NCBI GenBank assembly: GCA_000153445.1
Contig: CH672397.1
Coordinates: 80,020-144,019 of the forward strand
Length of the DNA: 64,000 nt
Direction of reading: 5' to 3'
Source of the DNA: a gamma proteobacterium HTCC2207
GTDB taxonomy: Bacteria; Pseudomonadota; Gammaproteobacteria; Pseudomonadales; Porticoccaceae
A program made the position numbers and the translations under genes. Below are positions 36,449 through 46,256 of this stretch, piece by piece. How positions within the stretch are numbered: position 1 is the stretch's first letter; each line of letters starts with the position of its first letter. The notes beneath the pieces are model-generated. The model saw only the letters and a program-made list of their open reading frames with translations, had not been told where the DNA came from and searched no databases.

Positions 36449-37438
36449 TTAGGATGGGGATTGACGATAGAACCAGCTCTGCTTATTCGCCGGCAGCCAG
36501 TCTAATAATCGCGACAGAGCTAAAATAGCCAATAGACTAAAAGCCAGGCGAGCGAACACAATGGTGCTGAGATCAGCGCCCAACAGTAGCATCAGCAACG
36601 TGTCTTCAATCAGGCTGTGACAGAGGCCTAAAAAGGCCATAGACATAAAAATATCTTTACCCGCAATATGTCCCCGACGGGCTTCGTTGATTAGCAGGCC
36701 ACCTCCAAATGACAGGCCCAGAGTTAATCCAACAATAATAATATTACTCGCCGCAGTGGCTATACCCAGTAGCCGTAACACTGGCGCCAACAAAAAGTGG
36801 ATCAGGCGCTCGACACCCAGCACTCGCAGAATACGTAGAAAAAAGGTTAGCGCGGCAATAATGGCCAAGGCCATGACAATGGTTTGGCCTTGGGTTAAAA
36901 ACCAATAGCCCCATGATGGATCTACGATTCCCGGTTGCCATAGCTGGGGTGCAGGCTCTTGTAGCAAAGCCAAATGACTGTAAGTTTGAAAGCAGATAAA
37001 ACCGAAAATAAATGCTCCGCTAATACGCAGGCAGAGGGTAAACCATAGGCTTATGCCCACTGCTCGGGCAATGGCAATTTCTATAGGTAGGGAATGGGCA
37101 ATTAGCATCATTGAACTAACAACACTGACTTGTCCTATGGTGAGTTGCTCTGCCATGCCCAGCTGATAAAACACTGCCATGCCGGTATAGATATTTCCCA
37201 TCATAGCGGCCATCCAAACCAACCCTGTTTCACCGGGCAGACCTACCAATATCATCACTGGGTGAATCATTTCACCCAGGGCTTCAATCCAGCCGAGCAG
37301 CTCAATACAGCGAACGATTATTAAGGCGGGGATCATGATTTTCATCAGGCTTGAGAAAATCATCCAGACTTCGGTTAGCCAGTCTTGGGTGGACGCTTTG
37401 AGAGCGGTTCGCTGTTTAGTGCTAGGCCAGTTGCTCAT
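36449..37438 (-). CDS. Nucleoside-recognition (Gate) domain membrane protein
   Basis: 329 residues with eight or more hydrophobic segments. Two related halves each contain a Gate-like region: first GLPGETGLVWMAAMMGNIYTG, second LGIATAASNIIIVGLTLGLSFGGGLL. The family includes spore maturation proteins SpmA/SpmB and YjiH, and transport is suspected but the substrate is unknown. It is flanked by yebC and a LysE-type exporter in the same direction (about 50 bp). Confidence 0.75.
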   Translation of the reverse strand: MSNWPSTKQRTALKASTQDWLTEVWMIFSSLMKIMIPALIIVRCIELLGWIEALGEMIHPVMILVGLPGETGLVWMAAMMGNIYTGMAVFYQLGMAEQLTIGQVSVVSSMMLIAHSLPIEIAIARAVGISLWFTLCLRISGAFIFGFICFQTYSHLALLQEPAPQLWQPGIVDPSWGYWFLTQGQTIVMALAIIAALTFFLRILRVLGVERLIHFLLAPVLRLLGIATAASNIIIVGLTLGLSFGGGLLINEARRGHIAGKDIFMSMAFLGLCHSLIEDTLLMLLLGADLSTIVFARLAFSLLAILALSRLLDWLPANKQSWFYRQSPS

Positions 37439-37485
37439 AATGTTTTTCTCGAATATTTTGAGTGTTTATACAGGCAATAGGCAGG

Positions 37486-38103
37486 TTACTCAATCGCCAT
37501 GACCAAGCCAAAAAGGACCAGTATTCCACCGGCAATATAATTAATCAGTTCAATTCTTTTTGATGACAAAAACCACTCACGAAAATGATGGGCGAACATC
37601 ACATAAGTCCCAATGCAGAGAAATTGAGCAGCTGCAATTGTTGGGGCCATAATCAATAGTTGTGGAATTAAATCATGACCGCTCATTAAAAACTGGGGGA
37701 TCACTGCCATCAAATAGGCAAACGCCTTGGGGTTAGTCAGCGTCATAAAGAAACCGCGTCGGTATAAAGTGCCTAAAGATATATCGAGTTTATAGTCACT
37801 GTTGTGGCGATTAAAATTTTTGGCGTTCAAAATCATCTTCGCGCCTAAAAAGACTAGATATCCAGCGCCTAAAAGCTGGAGTAAAACTAACCCTTTTGGA
37901 GATATAGTGGTAGCAATTCTCAAACTGGCAGCTGCGATTATGAGCAGAGTAAAAAGAGCTGAGACATTGCCAAGGGACGCTACTAGTGCTTTATTCCTGC
38001 CATAGTTCAGACCATTGTGCACCGAAAAAATAACCACGGGCCCTGGTGTCATAAACATAAATAGCGTGAAGGCTAAAAAGCTTAAATACTGTGGGAGTGA
38101 CAT
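37486..38103 (-). CDS. LysE/RhtB-family amino acid exporter
   Basis: A 205-residue membrane protein with about six hydrophobic segments. The hallmark FMTPGPVVIFSVHNGLNYGRNKAL is near the N-terminus, and GAGYLVFLGAKMILN and FLMTLTNPKAFAYLMAVIPQFL-like sequence follow (shown in parts: TNPKAFAYLMAVIPQFL). It should export amino acids or derivatives such as homoserine lactone. ATG 38103 begins MSLPQYLSFLAFTLF. An upstream in-frame extension of 26 residues is unconserved. Substrate not known. Confidence 0.88.
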   Translation of the reverse strand: MSLPQYLSFLAFTLFMFMTPGPVVIFSVHNGLNYGRNKALVASLGNVSALFTLLIIAAASLRIATTISPKGLVLLQLLGAGYLVFLGAKMILNAKNFNRHNSDYKLDISLGTLYRRGFFMTLTNPKAFAYLMAVIPQFLMSGHDLIPQLLIMAPTIAAAQFLCIGTYVMFAHHFREWFLSSKRIELINYIAGGILVLFGLVMAIE

Positions 38104-38442
38104 ATGGGAATATGATCCAAAGTGGTTTGTATGTGTGCAGTTCGGTAACCTATAAGACTCCTTTTGTAGTGAAAACCCCACCCTGACTTTAGCAAATTAG
38201 CATTTGGACGATTGAGATTCTATAAGCAGTTTTTAATATGATTGGGCGGTTTTTTCCTGCGAGATTATTCACACCCCTCTAATAGAAGAGCGCCGCTCTG
38301 AAAATAGGGGGCGGCATTGCGTCATCGCGAGATGATTCGGCCTTTGGCCTCACCTCTTCGAGGCCGCCCTAAAGTGCGTTCTGCGCCGTTTCACGGCTTG
38401 TGAACCGGAGCGTTAAACTCACTCCCACTAATCTCCGGCAAA

Positions 38443-38481
38443 TAAAAAATCCCCCACACTTGCGTGTGGAGGATTTTTTAT
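38443..38481 (-). terminator. Terminator of tRNA-Ala
   Basis: Hairpin AAAAAATCCCCCACACTTGC with GTGTGGAGGATTTTTT (a CCCCACAC/GTGTGGAG stem with flanking A and T runs), directly downstream of the minus-strand tRNA. The other 300 bp of the gap (38104-38442) hold no recognisable gene. Confidence 0.85.
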
Positions 38482-38482
38482 T

Positions 38483-38558
38483 TGGTGGAGCCTAGCGGGA
38501 TCGAACCGCTGACCTCAACACTGCCAGTGTTGCGCTCTCCCAGCTGAGCTAAGGCCCC
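38483..38558 (-). tRNA. tRNA-Ala (anticodon GGC), CCA encoded
   Basis: 76 bases on the minus strand: acceptor GGGGCCT with AGGCTCC (one G-T pair), D arm GCTC...GAGC, anticodon loop CTGGCAG giving GGC, and T arm AGCGG TTCGATC CCGCT, with encoded CCA. It lies 70 bp downstream of gltX in the same direction. Confidence 0.95.
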
Positions 38559-38627
38559 AAAACGGAAGCCGCATAATAGGGATGACCTTGGGCCAAGTCA
38601 AGCCTGTTTTCGCGGTATAAAGGGCTT

Positions 38628-40109
38628 TCAGCCAAGTTGCTGATATTCCTTTTCCAACTTCTTGAGTTTCTTTTTGCCTATACCACCAAGTAGCTCTATG
38701 GCATGACGTAATCTAGCTCTGGACATGTCGGCGCCGAGCAGGTTCATGGAGTCCATTACAGAGATCGACGCGCTGCTGCCGGCGATGGCGATAAATAAGG
38801 GTGCCAGGAAGGGTTTGAGTTTAATGTCCATGCCGTCGGCCACTGCTTTTAGGGCATTGAAGATATTGTCTCGGTTCCATTGCTGCACAGATTCTAGGCG
38901 CCAAAGGGCGAATTGCAGGACTTCTATAAGGCGTTCGTCCTCGATGCCAGCACTACGCAAATCCTCGGCGCTAATAGGTAACATCCCAGAAACCAGATAA
39001 CTGCCGAGAGGTGCTATATCAGAGAGGGTTTCCATACGCTGTTTGGCGAAGGGCAGGAAGGCTTTTAAGGTGTCGCGATTGAGTGCCCATTCCTGCAGGC
39101 GATCGGCGAGCTGGTCATCGGTAAGTTCTTCGCGTATCCACATGCCGTTTAGCCAGCTGAGTTTCTCTACATCGAATACCGGGCCACCCAGAGACACGCG
39201 CTGAATATCAAAGACCTCAAGCATTTCGGCGAGGGTGAACTTCTCCCGCTCATCGGGCATCGACCAACCCATGCGGCCAAGATAGTTAAGCAGTGCTTCG
39301 GGCAGATAACCCATGCGCTGGTAGAAGAGGATGCTGGTGGGGTTTTTGCGTTTTGACAACTTGCTCTTGTCGATATTGCGCAGCAGCGGCAGGTGACAGA
39401 ACACCGGCGTGTCCCAACCAAAGTATTGATAGAGCAAAATATGCTTGGGTGCTGAGTTAATCCACTCTTCACCACGAATCACATGACTGATTTTCATCAG
39501 GTGATCATCGACCACATTGGCCAAATGATAGGTGGGCATGCCGTCGGCTTTAAGCAATACCTGTAGGTCGATCTGAGTCCAGTCGATGCTAATTTCGCCG
39601 CGTAACATATCGTTAAACACACATTGGCCCTCGCGGGGCACATTCATGCGCACAACATGGGATTCATTGTTGGCCAGTCGCTGGTCGATCTCGGCTTGCT
39701 CTAGATGCTGGCAGTGTCCGTCGTAGCCTATTGGTTGCTTTTCTTCCATCTGGGTTTTACGCAGTTGGTCTAGGCGCTCGCTGGTACAGAAGCAGCGGAA
39801 GGCATGGCCGCTATCTAATAGCTGGTCTGCGTGCTGGCGATAGATATCTGAACGCTCGCTCTGGCGGTAGGGGCCGTGGGGGCCGCCATTGTCTGGACCC
39901 TCGTCCCATTCGAGGCCCAACCAGTGCAGGGCATCGAGGATAGATTTTTCTGATTCCGGGGTTGAACGCACCTGATCAGTGTCTTCAATACGCAGTAAGA
40001 ACTGGCCCCCCTGACTGCGGGCAAAGGCCATATTAAACAGGGCAACGTAGGCGGTTCCAACGTGGGGATCGCCGGTGGGAGAGGGGGCAATGCGGGTGCG
40101 AACGGTCAT
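38628..40109 (-). CDS. gltX: Glutamyl-tRNA synthetase
   Basis: A class I synthetase of 493 residues. The HIGH-type motif is in [20 protein letters not shown] near the N-terminus, and the KMSKS-type motif is KLSKR. The glutamate-recognition region [15 protein letters not shown] and the C-terminal anticodon helical domain (about 325-493) are present. It makes Glu-tRNA-Glu. The start [13 protein letters not shown] is standard. tRNA-Ala follows in the same direction, so they may share a transcript. Confidence 0.96.
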   Translation of the reverse strand: MTVRTRIAPSPTGDPHVGTAYVALFNMAFARSQGGQFLLRIEDTDQVRSTPESEKSILDALHWLGLEWDEGPDNGGPHGPYRQSERSDIYRQHADQLLDSGHAFRCFCTSERLDQLRKTQMEEKQPIGYDGHCQHLEQAEIDQRLANNESHVVRMNVPREGQCVFNDMLRGEISIDWTQIDLQVLLKADGMPTYHLANVVDDHLMKISHVIRGEEWINSAPKHILLYQYFGWDTPVFCHLPLLRNIDKSKLSKRKNPTSILFYQRMGYLPEALLNYLGRMGWSMPDEREKFTLAEMLEVFDIQRVSLGGPVFDVEKLSWLNGMWIREELTDDQLADRLQEWALNRDTLKAFLPFAKQRMETLSDIAPLGSYLVSGMLPISAEDLRSAGIEDERLIEVLQFALWRLESVQQWNRDNIFNALKAVADGMDIKLKPFLAPLFIAIAGSSASISVMDSMNLLGADMSRARLRHAIELLGGIGKKKLKKLEKEYQQLG

Positions 40110-40187
40110 TTATTAATCCAAGTAAAAAGCAATGGCGCATTATACGTTTTACACGGGGGGCTCTGTCACTATCTGTTGACTATCAGG

Positions 40188-40213
40188 GCCAAATAAACCT
40201 GCCAAATAAATCT
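40188..40213. repeat. 13-bp tandem repeat (x2) between CoA-transferase and gltX
   Basis: Units GCCAAATAAACCT and GCCAAATAAATCT. It lies in the 167-bp leader of gltX, downstream of which no other signal was recognised. Confidence 0.65.
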
Positions 40214-40276
40214 GCAGGCTGGTCTGGCCTTTCTCTATAAAGGTTCTTTTCCTAAAAGGTACTCGACATAAAAGTC

Positions 40277-41455
40277 TTAGGCCACCGCGCCGCTGCTTCG
40301 AAGTGTGGCGATGGCATCTTTATCAAAGCCTAGATCAGCTAATATCTCGGACGAGTGTTGTCCTATAGCACCGCCGGATACGCCATACTCAGGTGCTGAT
40401 TTAGACAGCTTTAATGCACTGCCAACTTGACGTTGGGAGCCACCATTGGGTGTTTTTACATCGACGATCATTTCTCTCTGAGCGGAATCTTGATATTCAC
40501 AGGCTTCTGCAAAGGTCAGTACTGGCTCGACACAGGCTTCTCTGTCTTTAAATATCTCTCGCCACTGAGCTAGGGTTTTAGTGGCGATAATAGTATCCAG
40601 TTTTGCTCTGAGTGCTTTCTGCGTTTCACTGTCTTGCTGATTGGCGAGAGTGAGCAGCTCATCGTCTCCCAGAGTCTGGCAGAGCACTTGAAAAAACTGC
40701 GGCTCTAAGCTGCCGATGGACAGGTAGCGATTATCCGAGGTCTGATAATAATCGTAAAAACTGCCGCCATTTAATGACATGGAGCCTGAGGTGGGTTCAA
40801 CCCCAGCACTGAGATAGGTTGAGCCAAAGAGCGCATTAAGAGAGAACATCGCATCAGTCATGCTGATGTCGATCTGCTGTCCCTCACCACTGATATGGCG
40901 CTGGTTCACTGCAGCTAGAATGCCGATCACCGCATGCAGAGACCCACCGGCAATATCTGCTACCGGCATACCCATAATCGGTGTGCGATCACCACCGCGG
41001 CCAGAGTAGCCATTGAGACCTGAGATGGAGAGATAATTATTGTCGTGACCAGCGCGATTCCGATAGGGGCCAGTCTGGCCATAGCCTGTCACAGAACAGT
41101 AAATCAGCTTAGGGTTAATCTTATGGAGCTGTTCATAGCCAAGACCCAGGCGTTGCATTACGCCTGGACGGAACTGTTCTATAACAATGTCGTAGTCCTC
41201 GACCAAACGCTTGGCTATAGCCACCGCTTCGGGGTTTTTCAGGTCTAGAGCGATTGAGCGTTTATTGCGATTGAGCGTGCCATGGGCGGTTGATTGGCCA
41301 TCGGCAAAGGGTGGCATATTACGCAGTAAATCCGGCCGAGTCGGCGACTCGATACGCAGGACTTCGGCACCCATATCAGCCAGCATCATGGTGGCAAAAG
41401 GGCCGGGGACTAGTGTGGTGAAATCGAGGATTTTAAGGTTTTCGAGGGCGCGCAT
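40277..41455 (-). CDS. CaiB/BaiF (class III) CoA-transferase or alpha-methylacyl-CoA racemase
   Basis: 392 residues. N-terminal LENLKILDFTTLVPGPFATMMLADMGAEVLRIE is diagnostic (family III, given here across two stretches: FTTLVPGPFATMMLADMGAE). The catalytic aspartate is in AGHDNNYLSISG near residue 150, which is the active-site pattern closer to alpha-methylacyl-CoA racemases. GMPVADIAGGSLHAVIG and QQIDISMTDAMFSL follow. It acts on CoA thioesters, either moving CoA between acids or epimerising a 2-methyl branch. It stands alone, with LysR downstream in the same direction order. Confidence 0.85.
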   Translation of the reverse strand: MRALENLKILDFTTLVPGPFATMMLADMGAEVLRIESPTRPDLLRNMPPFADGQSTAHGTLNRNKRSIALDLKNPEAVAIAKRLVEDYDIVIEQFRPGVMQRLGLGYEQLHKINPKLIYCSVTGYGQTGPYRNRAGHDNNYLSISGLNGYSGRGGDRTPIMGMPVADIAGGSLHAVIGILAAVNQRHISGEGQQIDISMTDAMFSLNALFGSTYLSAGVEPTSGSMSLNGGSFYDYYQTSDNRYLSIGSLEPQFFQVLCQTLGDDELLTLANQQDSETQKALRAKLDTIIATKTLAQWREIFKDREACVEPVLTFAEACEYQDSAQREMIVDVKTPNGGSQRQVGSALKLSKSAPEYGVSGGAIGQHSSEILADLGFDKDAIATLRSSGAVA

Positions 41456-41568
41456 AGTCTAGGTTCACTATTTTATTATTAGAATTTTGTAGTGCTGCAA
41501 CGGCAACCTATTATTGACACAACCTGCTACTCAGCGCCAGTCTTTAGGGGAATTATTGGCGGGCTAGG

Positions 41569-42450
41569 CTAGCTGCTGCGATTACATTCCTCTATCCACC
41601 AGTCAGTGGCGACGGTTTTATGGCGATTTTTGGGCAGGACAAAATAGAAGGTTCGGGTCATATCGCGCTTTGGTAATGTCAGCGGCACTAGCTCACCGCT
41701 CTTAAAGTTATTTTGCAGTACGATCTCAGATAGGCAGCCAATGCCCAACCCCGCTTCCACAGCTTTTTTAATTGCCTCGTTGTGCTTGAACTGCAAATAG
41801 ATATCCAGCTTGGGCATCAGCCCGGCCAGCGCAGTATTAAAGGTATGGCGTGCTCCAGATTCGGGCTCCCGAAGAATCCATCTTGCGGCAACTATATCGG
41901 CATCGGTGAGCCGCTGCTTTTTTGCCAGGGGGTGAGAGGGGCTGCAAAATACTACCAATTGATCTTGCCGCCAGGGAATTAACTCTAGATCTCTGTGTTG
42001 TATCGCACCTTCGATCATGCCGATATCCACTTCATAGTTGGCCACCTGAGATGCTACCTCAGAGCTATTGGCGACATTGATGTCAACTTGAGCTTCTGGG
42101 TGACGGGCCAGATAGCCTGCCAAATAGCTCACCGCCAGATGGTTGCCAATGGTAAAGCTGGCGCCTACTTTAAGGTGGCCTATCTCGCTGTGGCCTTTAA
42201 GTGCCTGCTCAAACTCCTCAGCCTGGGCAATTAATACCTGAGCTTTATTGCGCAATGTTTTACCCACTTCATTGAGCTCGAGCTTTTTGCCGCTGCGATT
42301 AAACAGACTGAGATTAAAGGCTTGCTCAAGGGTTTGCAGGGCAGAGCTGGCTGCAGACTGAGACATATGCAACTGCTCGGCAGCTTTGGAAATATTTTCG
42401 TAGCGGGCAATACTGAGGAATATCTGTAACTGTCTAAGGCTGTATTTCAT
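41569..42450 (-). CDS. LysR-family transcriptional regulator
   Basis: 293 residues: a winged helix-turn-helix at 1-65 (MKYSLRQLQIFLSIARYENI, AAEQLHMSQSAASSALQTLEQ) and a substrate-binding co-inducer domain (about 90-293). It diverges from cysC with 140 bp between them, the usual geometry for LysR control, so it may govern cysC-sat, or the CaiB gene downstream. It is not an obvious CysB by sequence. Autoregulation is likely. Confidence 0.9.
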   Translation of the reverse strand: MKYSLRQLQIFLSIARYENISKAAEQLHMSQSAASSALQTLEQAFNLSLFNRSGKKLELNEVGKTLRNKAQVLIAQAEEFEQALKGHSEIGHLKVGASFTIGNHLAVSYLAGYLARHPEAQVDINVANSSEVASQVANYEVDIGMIEGAIQHRDLELIPWRQDQLVVFCSPSHPLAKKQRLTDADIVAARWILREPESGARHTFNTALAGLMPKLDIYLQFKHNEAIKKAVEAGLGIGCLSEIVLQNNFKSGELVPLTLPKRDMTRTFYFVLPKNRHKTVATDWWIEECNRSS

Positions 42451-42590
42451 CTCTACTACCTAACTATTTTGATGGCTGACATAATTTTTGTTATCGGTTA
42501 AATCGATTATGGAAAACATAATATCCTGTTTTACTTGTATAGTTAAAGGTTCTAATATTAGACCCATTAATCTCTGGAAAGGAATGTCTC

Positions 42591-43205
42591 ATGGCTGAGC
42601 AAAAAGCAACGAATGTAACCTGGCACGACGGTGATATTACGATCGACGATCGCAGTGTTCTGCTGGGACAAAAAGGCGCTACCCTCTGGTTTACAGGGCT
42701 TTCAGGTAGCGGTAAAAGTACTGTCGCTGTGGCGCTGGAAAAAGCATTGTTTCAGCGCGGCAAGCTGAGTTATCGACTGGATGGCGATAACATACGCTTG
42801 GGTATCAATAAGAATCTCGGTTTTTCCGCTGAGGATCGCACGGAAAATATTCGTCGTATTGGTGAAATTGCCAAACTATTTGTCGATTCCGGTGTTATTG
42901 CGCTGTCGAGTTTTATCAGTCCCTATCGCGCCGATCGCGATCAGGTTCGCGCGCTGCATCTAGAGTCAGGCTTTGCATTTATTGAAATCTTTGTCGACTG
43001 CAGCCTTTCAGAGGCTGAGAGACGTGACCCTAAGGGCCTTTACAAAAAAGCCCGCGCTGGAGAAATTAAAAATTTTACCGGTATAGATGATCCCTATGAA
43101 GCGCCCTCCAGCCCAGAAATTCACCTGCACACCGATCAGATGAGCCTCGAGCAAGAAGTCGAGACGATCATGACTTACCTCGAAGGGCAGGGCTTTATCG
43201 CCTAA
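42591..43205 (+). CDS. cysC: Adenylylsulfate kinase
   Basis: A 204-residue APS kinase making PAPS from APS and ATP. The P-loop GLSGSGKST lies at about residues 36-44, followed by [21 protein letters not shown] and the lid region [14 protein letters not shown], with [20 protein letters not shown] near the C-terminus. GGAAAGGA precedes the ATG. It is followed by sat 61 bp later, so the pair makes PAPS for sulfate assimilation or sulfation. Confidence 0.95.
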   Translation: MAEQKATNVTWHDGDITIDDRSVLLGQKGATLWFTGLSGSGKSTVAVALEKALFQRGKLSYRLDGDNIRLGINKNLGFSAEDRTENIRRIGEIAKLFVDSGVIALSSFISPYRADRDQVRALHLESGFAFIEIFVDCSLSEAERRDPKGLYKKARAGEIKNFTGIDDPYEAPSSPEIHLHTDQMSLEQEVETIMTYLEGQGFIA

Positions 43206-43266
43206 CTCTTCTGTTGTATTAACCCTTACCAACTCGTATTAACTGAGAAAAACGGAGAAGTACCTT

Positions 43267-44469
43267 TTGACCAAGTCCATTTTAATTAAGCCCCATGGTT
43301 CAGACAGTCTAAACCCCCTGTTAGTCGACGACGCCCAGCGCCAGGCGCTGCTCCAGGAAGCAGAGTCTCTGCCATCACTGCTACTCAATTCAGCTGCAGC
43401 CGCCAATGCGGTTATGCTCGGTGCCGGATATTTTAATCCTCTTACTGGCTATATGAACCTTGCTGACGCGCTTAGTGTTTCCGAATCTTTGCACACCACT
43501 GAAGGCCTTTTTTGGCCCGTTCCAGTAATCAATTTGACCAAGGATATTTCAGGCATCAGCGGCGCTAGCCGAATTGCCCTGAGAGATCCCAACACTGAAG
43601 GCCACCCGATTATTGCGGTGATGGATGTGGCGGCGATCGAAGAGGTTAGCCCTGAGCAGATTCAATCTATGGCGGCGGATATTTTTGGTACTCTGGATCC
43701 CGAGCACCCAGGTGTTGCAACCTTTACTCATTTGGGAAATCACCTGATTTCTGGTGATATTCAGGTATTAAACCTGAGCTATTTCCAGGCAGATTTCCCT
43801 GATACCTTCCGTACAGCAACTGAAATCCGCGATGAGATTGCTCAGCGCGGCTGGAAAAAAGTGGTCGCCTTCCAAACGCGCAACCCGATGCACCGTGCTC
43901 ACGAAGAGCTTTGCCATATGGCAATGGAGCGTTTAGGCGCTGATGGTATCGTTGTACATATGCTGCTCGGCAAGCTTAAGCAGGGCGATATTCCAGCCTC
44001 AGTGCGCGACGACTGTATTCGCAAGATGGTTGAGCTGTACTTCCCTGAGAACAGCGTAATGGTGACAGGTTATGGCTTTGATATGCTCTATGCCGGACCT
44101 CGAGAAGCAGTGCTGCACGCAGTGTTCCGTCAGAACATGGGTTGTACCCACCTGATTGTAGGTCGCGATCACGCTGGTGTTGGTGACTATTATGGTGCCT
44201 TTGATGCCCAGACTATCTTTGCTGAAAAGGTACCTGCAGGTGCATTGGAAATTGAAATCTTTAATGCTGACCACACGGCATTTTCCAAGAAGCTAGAGCG
44301 TGTAGTGATGATGAATGAAGCCGAAGATCACACCAAAGACGACTTTATTTTATTGTCTGGCACCAAGGTTCGACAGATGTTGGGTGATGGTATAGCACCG
44401 CCGCCTGAGTTTTCTCGTCCAGAAGTGGCGAAAATTTTGATGGATTATTATCAGCTTGAAAACGCTTAG
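43267..44469 (+). CDS. sat: Sulfate adenylyltransferase (monofunctional Sat type)
   Basis: 400 residues of the Sat/MET3 family, not the CysDN heterodimer. QTRNPMHRAHEEL contains the nucleotide-binding HxxH, and GRDHAGVGDYYGAFDAQTIF is the second signature. The N-terminal PUA-like domain starts ILIKPHGSDSLNPLLVDD. The start codon is TTG with GGAG nine bases upstream. It activates sulfate with ATP to APS for CysC. Similar enzymes also run in reverse in sulfur oxidisers, but the cysC neighbour favours assimilation. Confidence 0.94.
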   Translation: MTKSILIKPHGSDSLNPLLVDDAQRQALLQEAESLPSLLLNSAAAANAVMLGAGYFNPLTGYMNLADALSVSESLHTTEGLFWPVPVINLTKDISGISGASRIALRDPNTEGHPIIAVMDVAAIEEVSPEQIQSMAADIFGTLDPEHPGVATFTHLGNHLISGDIQVLNLSYFQADFPDTFRTATEIRDEIAQRGWKKVVAFQTRNPMHRAHEELCHMAMERLGADGIVVHMLLGKLKQGDIPASVRDDCIRKMVELYFPENSVMVTGYGFDMLYAGPREAVLHAVFRQNMGCTHLIVGRDHAGVGDYYGAFDAQTIFAEKVPAGALEIEIFNADHTAFSKKLERVVMMNEAEDHTKDDFILLSGTKVRQMLGDGIAPPPEFSRPEVAKILMDYYQLENA

Positions 44470-44522
44470 AGGCCTCAGAAGATTGGCAGCCTAATCGTCA
44501 CGTGCCAAGAGGTCTTAAAAGA

Positions 44523-44556
44523 AACCCCGCTATTGTCGCCAATAGCGGGGTTTTTT
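44523..44556 (+). terminator. Rho-independent terminator after sat
   Basis: Stem AACCCCGCTATTG / CAATAGCGGGGTT with a short loop, followed by six T. It lies 54 bp after the sat stop and ends the cysC-sat transcript. Confidence 0.92.
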
Positions 44557-44561
44557 AATTG

Positions 44562-44613
44562 TTAGGAGCTGATATAAGGGGCTGTTATTAGGGGCTCGTG
44601 TTAGGCGCTGAGA
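44562..44613 (-). repeat. 13-bp tandem repeat (x4) across the stop codon of the TPR-like protein
   Basis: Plus-strand units TTAGGAGCTGATA, TAAGGGGCTGTTA, TTAGGGGCTCGTG, TTAGGCGCTGAGA. The third unit begins with TTA at 44588-44590, the complement of the TAA stop of the minus-strand gene, so the stop-bearing end has been copied downstream twice. Confidence 0.85.
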
Positions 44614-45337
44614 AGCAGGCGATTTCCTGCTGCTGTTTTCGAATAAGCTCAAAGTATTCATAGTATTTTTTCTGTGTGCAGTAGTTGTAGGCGAGGGCTT
44701 CCACCGCAGCTTTAAAATCCTCACTCTCTCTACCCAGAACTTGTTGGGCTAGGCTCATCACTTTGGTCAATGCGGCTTCCTCAGCAGGCCAGTTCTCGGT
44801 CAAGCCTTCCAGTGCATAAAGCTGCTTGTAGCGCTCCATTAATTGATAGGCATCGTTGGCAGCATTCTTTTCAAGGTTGATAATTTCCATGAGAAGAGGA
44901 ATGGCTTCGGCATAGTGCTCATTAAAAATCAGATACTTGTAGTAATAGTCTCTGGCACTTTTGGTAGTGGAATGCGCTCGACCCAATACGTCGGACGATA
45001 ATCTATAGGCGCCCTCAATCTGCGCCTTATCTGGATTAAATACGCGGATTTTTTCGTAACTTTGATTAATTTTTTTCAAGATCAGAATGCAGCTTGTCGC
45101 CTGCTCTGAATACAGCGCGTGACATTGAGGCAATGCTTGTTGGCTGCGCTCGATCACTTTTTCCCAGCGCTTGCGCCGGATATCTTTATCGATACTGAGA
45201 ATGGTTCTATCAAACTTTCTCTCAGACCAAACCTTGGATTCGCCCTGAGCAGGAAATCCCTGTGCACATAGAACGAGAATAATGAGTGCTGATAAATATC
45301 TAGAACATGAATGATTAATGCGGAAGCAAAATTTCAT
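44588..45337 (-). CDS. Secreted or periplasmic helical (TPR-like) protein, unknown function
   Basis: 249 residues. A signal peptide (about 1-33, with YLSALIILVLCAQGFPAQG) is followed by helical repeats with TPR-like spacing: EKVIERSQQALPQC, YYKYLIFNEHYAEAIPLL, AEEAALTKVMSLAQQVLG. A few cysteines (near 75, 85, 225 and 240) could form disulfides in the periplasm. No close family was recognised. It stands alone, convergent with sat, and its stop lies in a 13-bp tandem repeat. Confidence 0.7.
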   Translation of the reverse strand: MKFCFRINHSCSRYLSALIILVLCAQGFPAQGESKVWSERKFDRTILSIDKDIRRKRWEKVIERSQQALPQCHALYSEQATSCILILKKINQSYEKIRVFNPDKAQIEGAYRLSSDVLGRAHSTTKSARDYYYKYLIFNEHYAEAIPLLMEIINLEKNAANDAYQLMERYKQLYALEGLTENWPAEEAALTKVMSLAQQVLGRESEDFKAAVEALAYNYCTQKKYYEYFELIRKQQQEIACFSAPNTSP

Positions 45338-45454
45338 GGTTTAGCCCCCCAACTAAAAACACCTTTTACCTCAGTATAGATGATGATTTTAGTTTTGCAG
45401 GGGAATAGGCCTAGTCAGCCCTCGAAAATACTGAGGGCTGTTATGATCAAGGGC

Positions 45455-46219
45455 TTAAAGCGTCATACCGCCGTCGACAACAATGCATTCACCATTGGTG
45501 TAGCTGGAAGCATCAGACACTAAATAGAGCACGGTGCCCGCCATTTCACTGGGCTCCGCATGGCGTTTCATGGGAATCTGCGCGATTGCTGACTGATAGA
45601 TTTTATCATCGGTAAACAGTGCACCGGCGAACTGGGTTTTGGTGAACCCCGGGAGCAGGGCATTGACGCGGATACCCAAATCGCCACATTCCTTGGCAAA
45701 TGATTTGGTCATATTCACCACTGCCGCTTTGGTAATCGAGTAAATCCCCTGCATAGCACCGGGCTGCAGTGCATTAATAGATGCAGTGTTAACAATTGAA
45801 CCGCCACCATTCTCGCGCATCAGCTTGCCGGCTTCGATAGACATAAAGAAATAGCCGCGAATATTCACATCAACGGTTTTAGTATAAGCGCCGAGATCAG
45901 TGTCGAGAATATGCCCAAAGTAGGGGTTGGTTGCGGCGTTATTCACCAGAATATCGAGTTTGCCGAACGTGCTTTTGATCGTTGCAAAGACCTCTTCAAT
46001 CTGCTCCATGCTCCCCACGTGACAGGCCAGTGCTTGGGCACTGCCGCCGTCTGCAGTGATCTGATCGGCCACCGCTTGGCAGCCATCCAGTTTCCGACTC
46101 GAGACAATAACATGAGCACCTTGCTCAGCTAAAAGTTTGGCAATTGCTTCGCCAATCCCCCGGCTGGCACCGGTGACTAAGGCAATTTTTCCTGTTAGAT
46201 CAAAAATATTTGTCGCCAT
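45455..46219 (-). CDS. SDR-family oxidoreductase (glucose/ribitol dehydrogenase-like)
   Basis: 254 residues of the classical short-chain dehydrogenase family: NAD(P)-binding TGASRGIG (about residues 16-23), NNAATNPYFG, catalytic Ser in IVNTASINAL, and YxxxK in YSITKAAVV (about 159-163). It ends with the DGGMTL pattern. It would oxidise or reduce a hydroxy/keto substrate, possibly an acyl-CoA intermediate given its neighbours. It is co-directional with the nitronate monooxygenase 37 bp upstream. Confidence 0.9.
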   Translation of the reverse strand: MATNIFDLTGKIALVTGASRGIGEAIAKLLAEQGAHVIVSSRKLDGCQAVADQITADGGSAQALACHVGSMEQIEEVFATIKSTFGKLDILVNNAATNPYFGHILDTDLGAYTKTVDVNIRGYFFMSIEAGKLMRENGGGSIVNTASINALQPGAMQGIYSITKAAVVNMTKSFAKECGDLGIRVNALLPGFTKTQFAGALFTDDKIYQSAIAQIPMKRHAEPSEMAGTVLYLVSDASSYTNGECIVVDGGMTL

Positions 46220-46256
46220 TGTTAAATCCTATAATTATTTTTTTAAAAAGCCGCTA

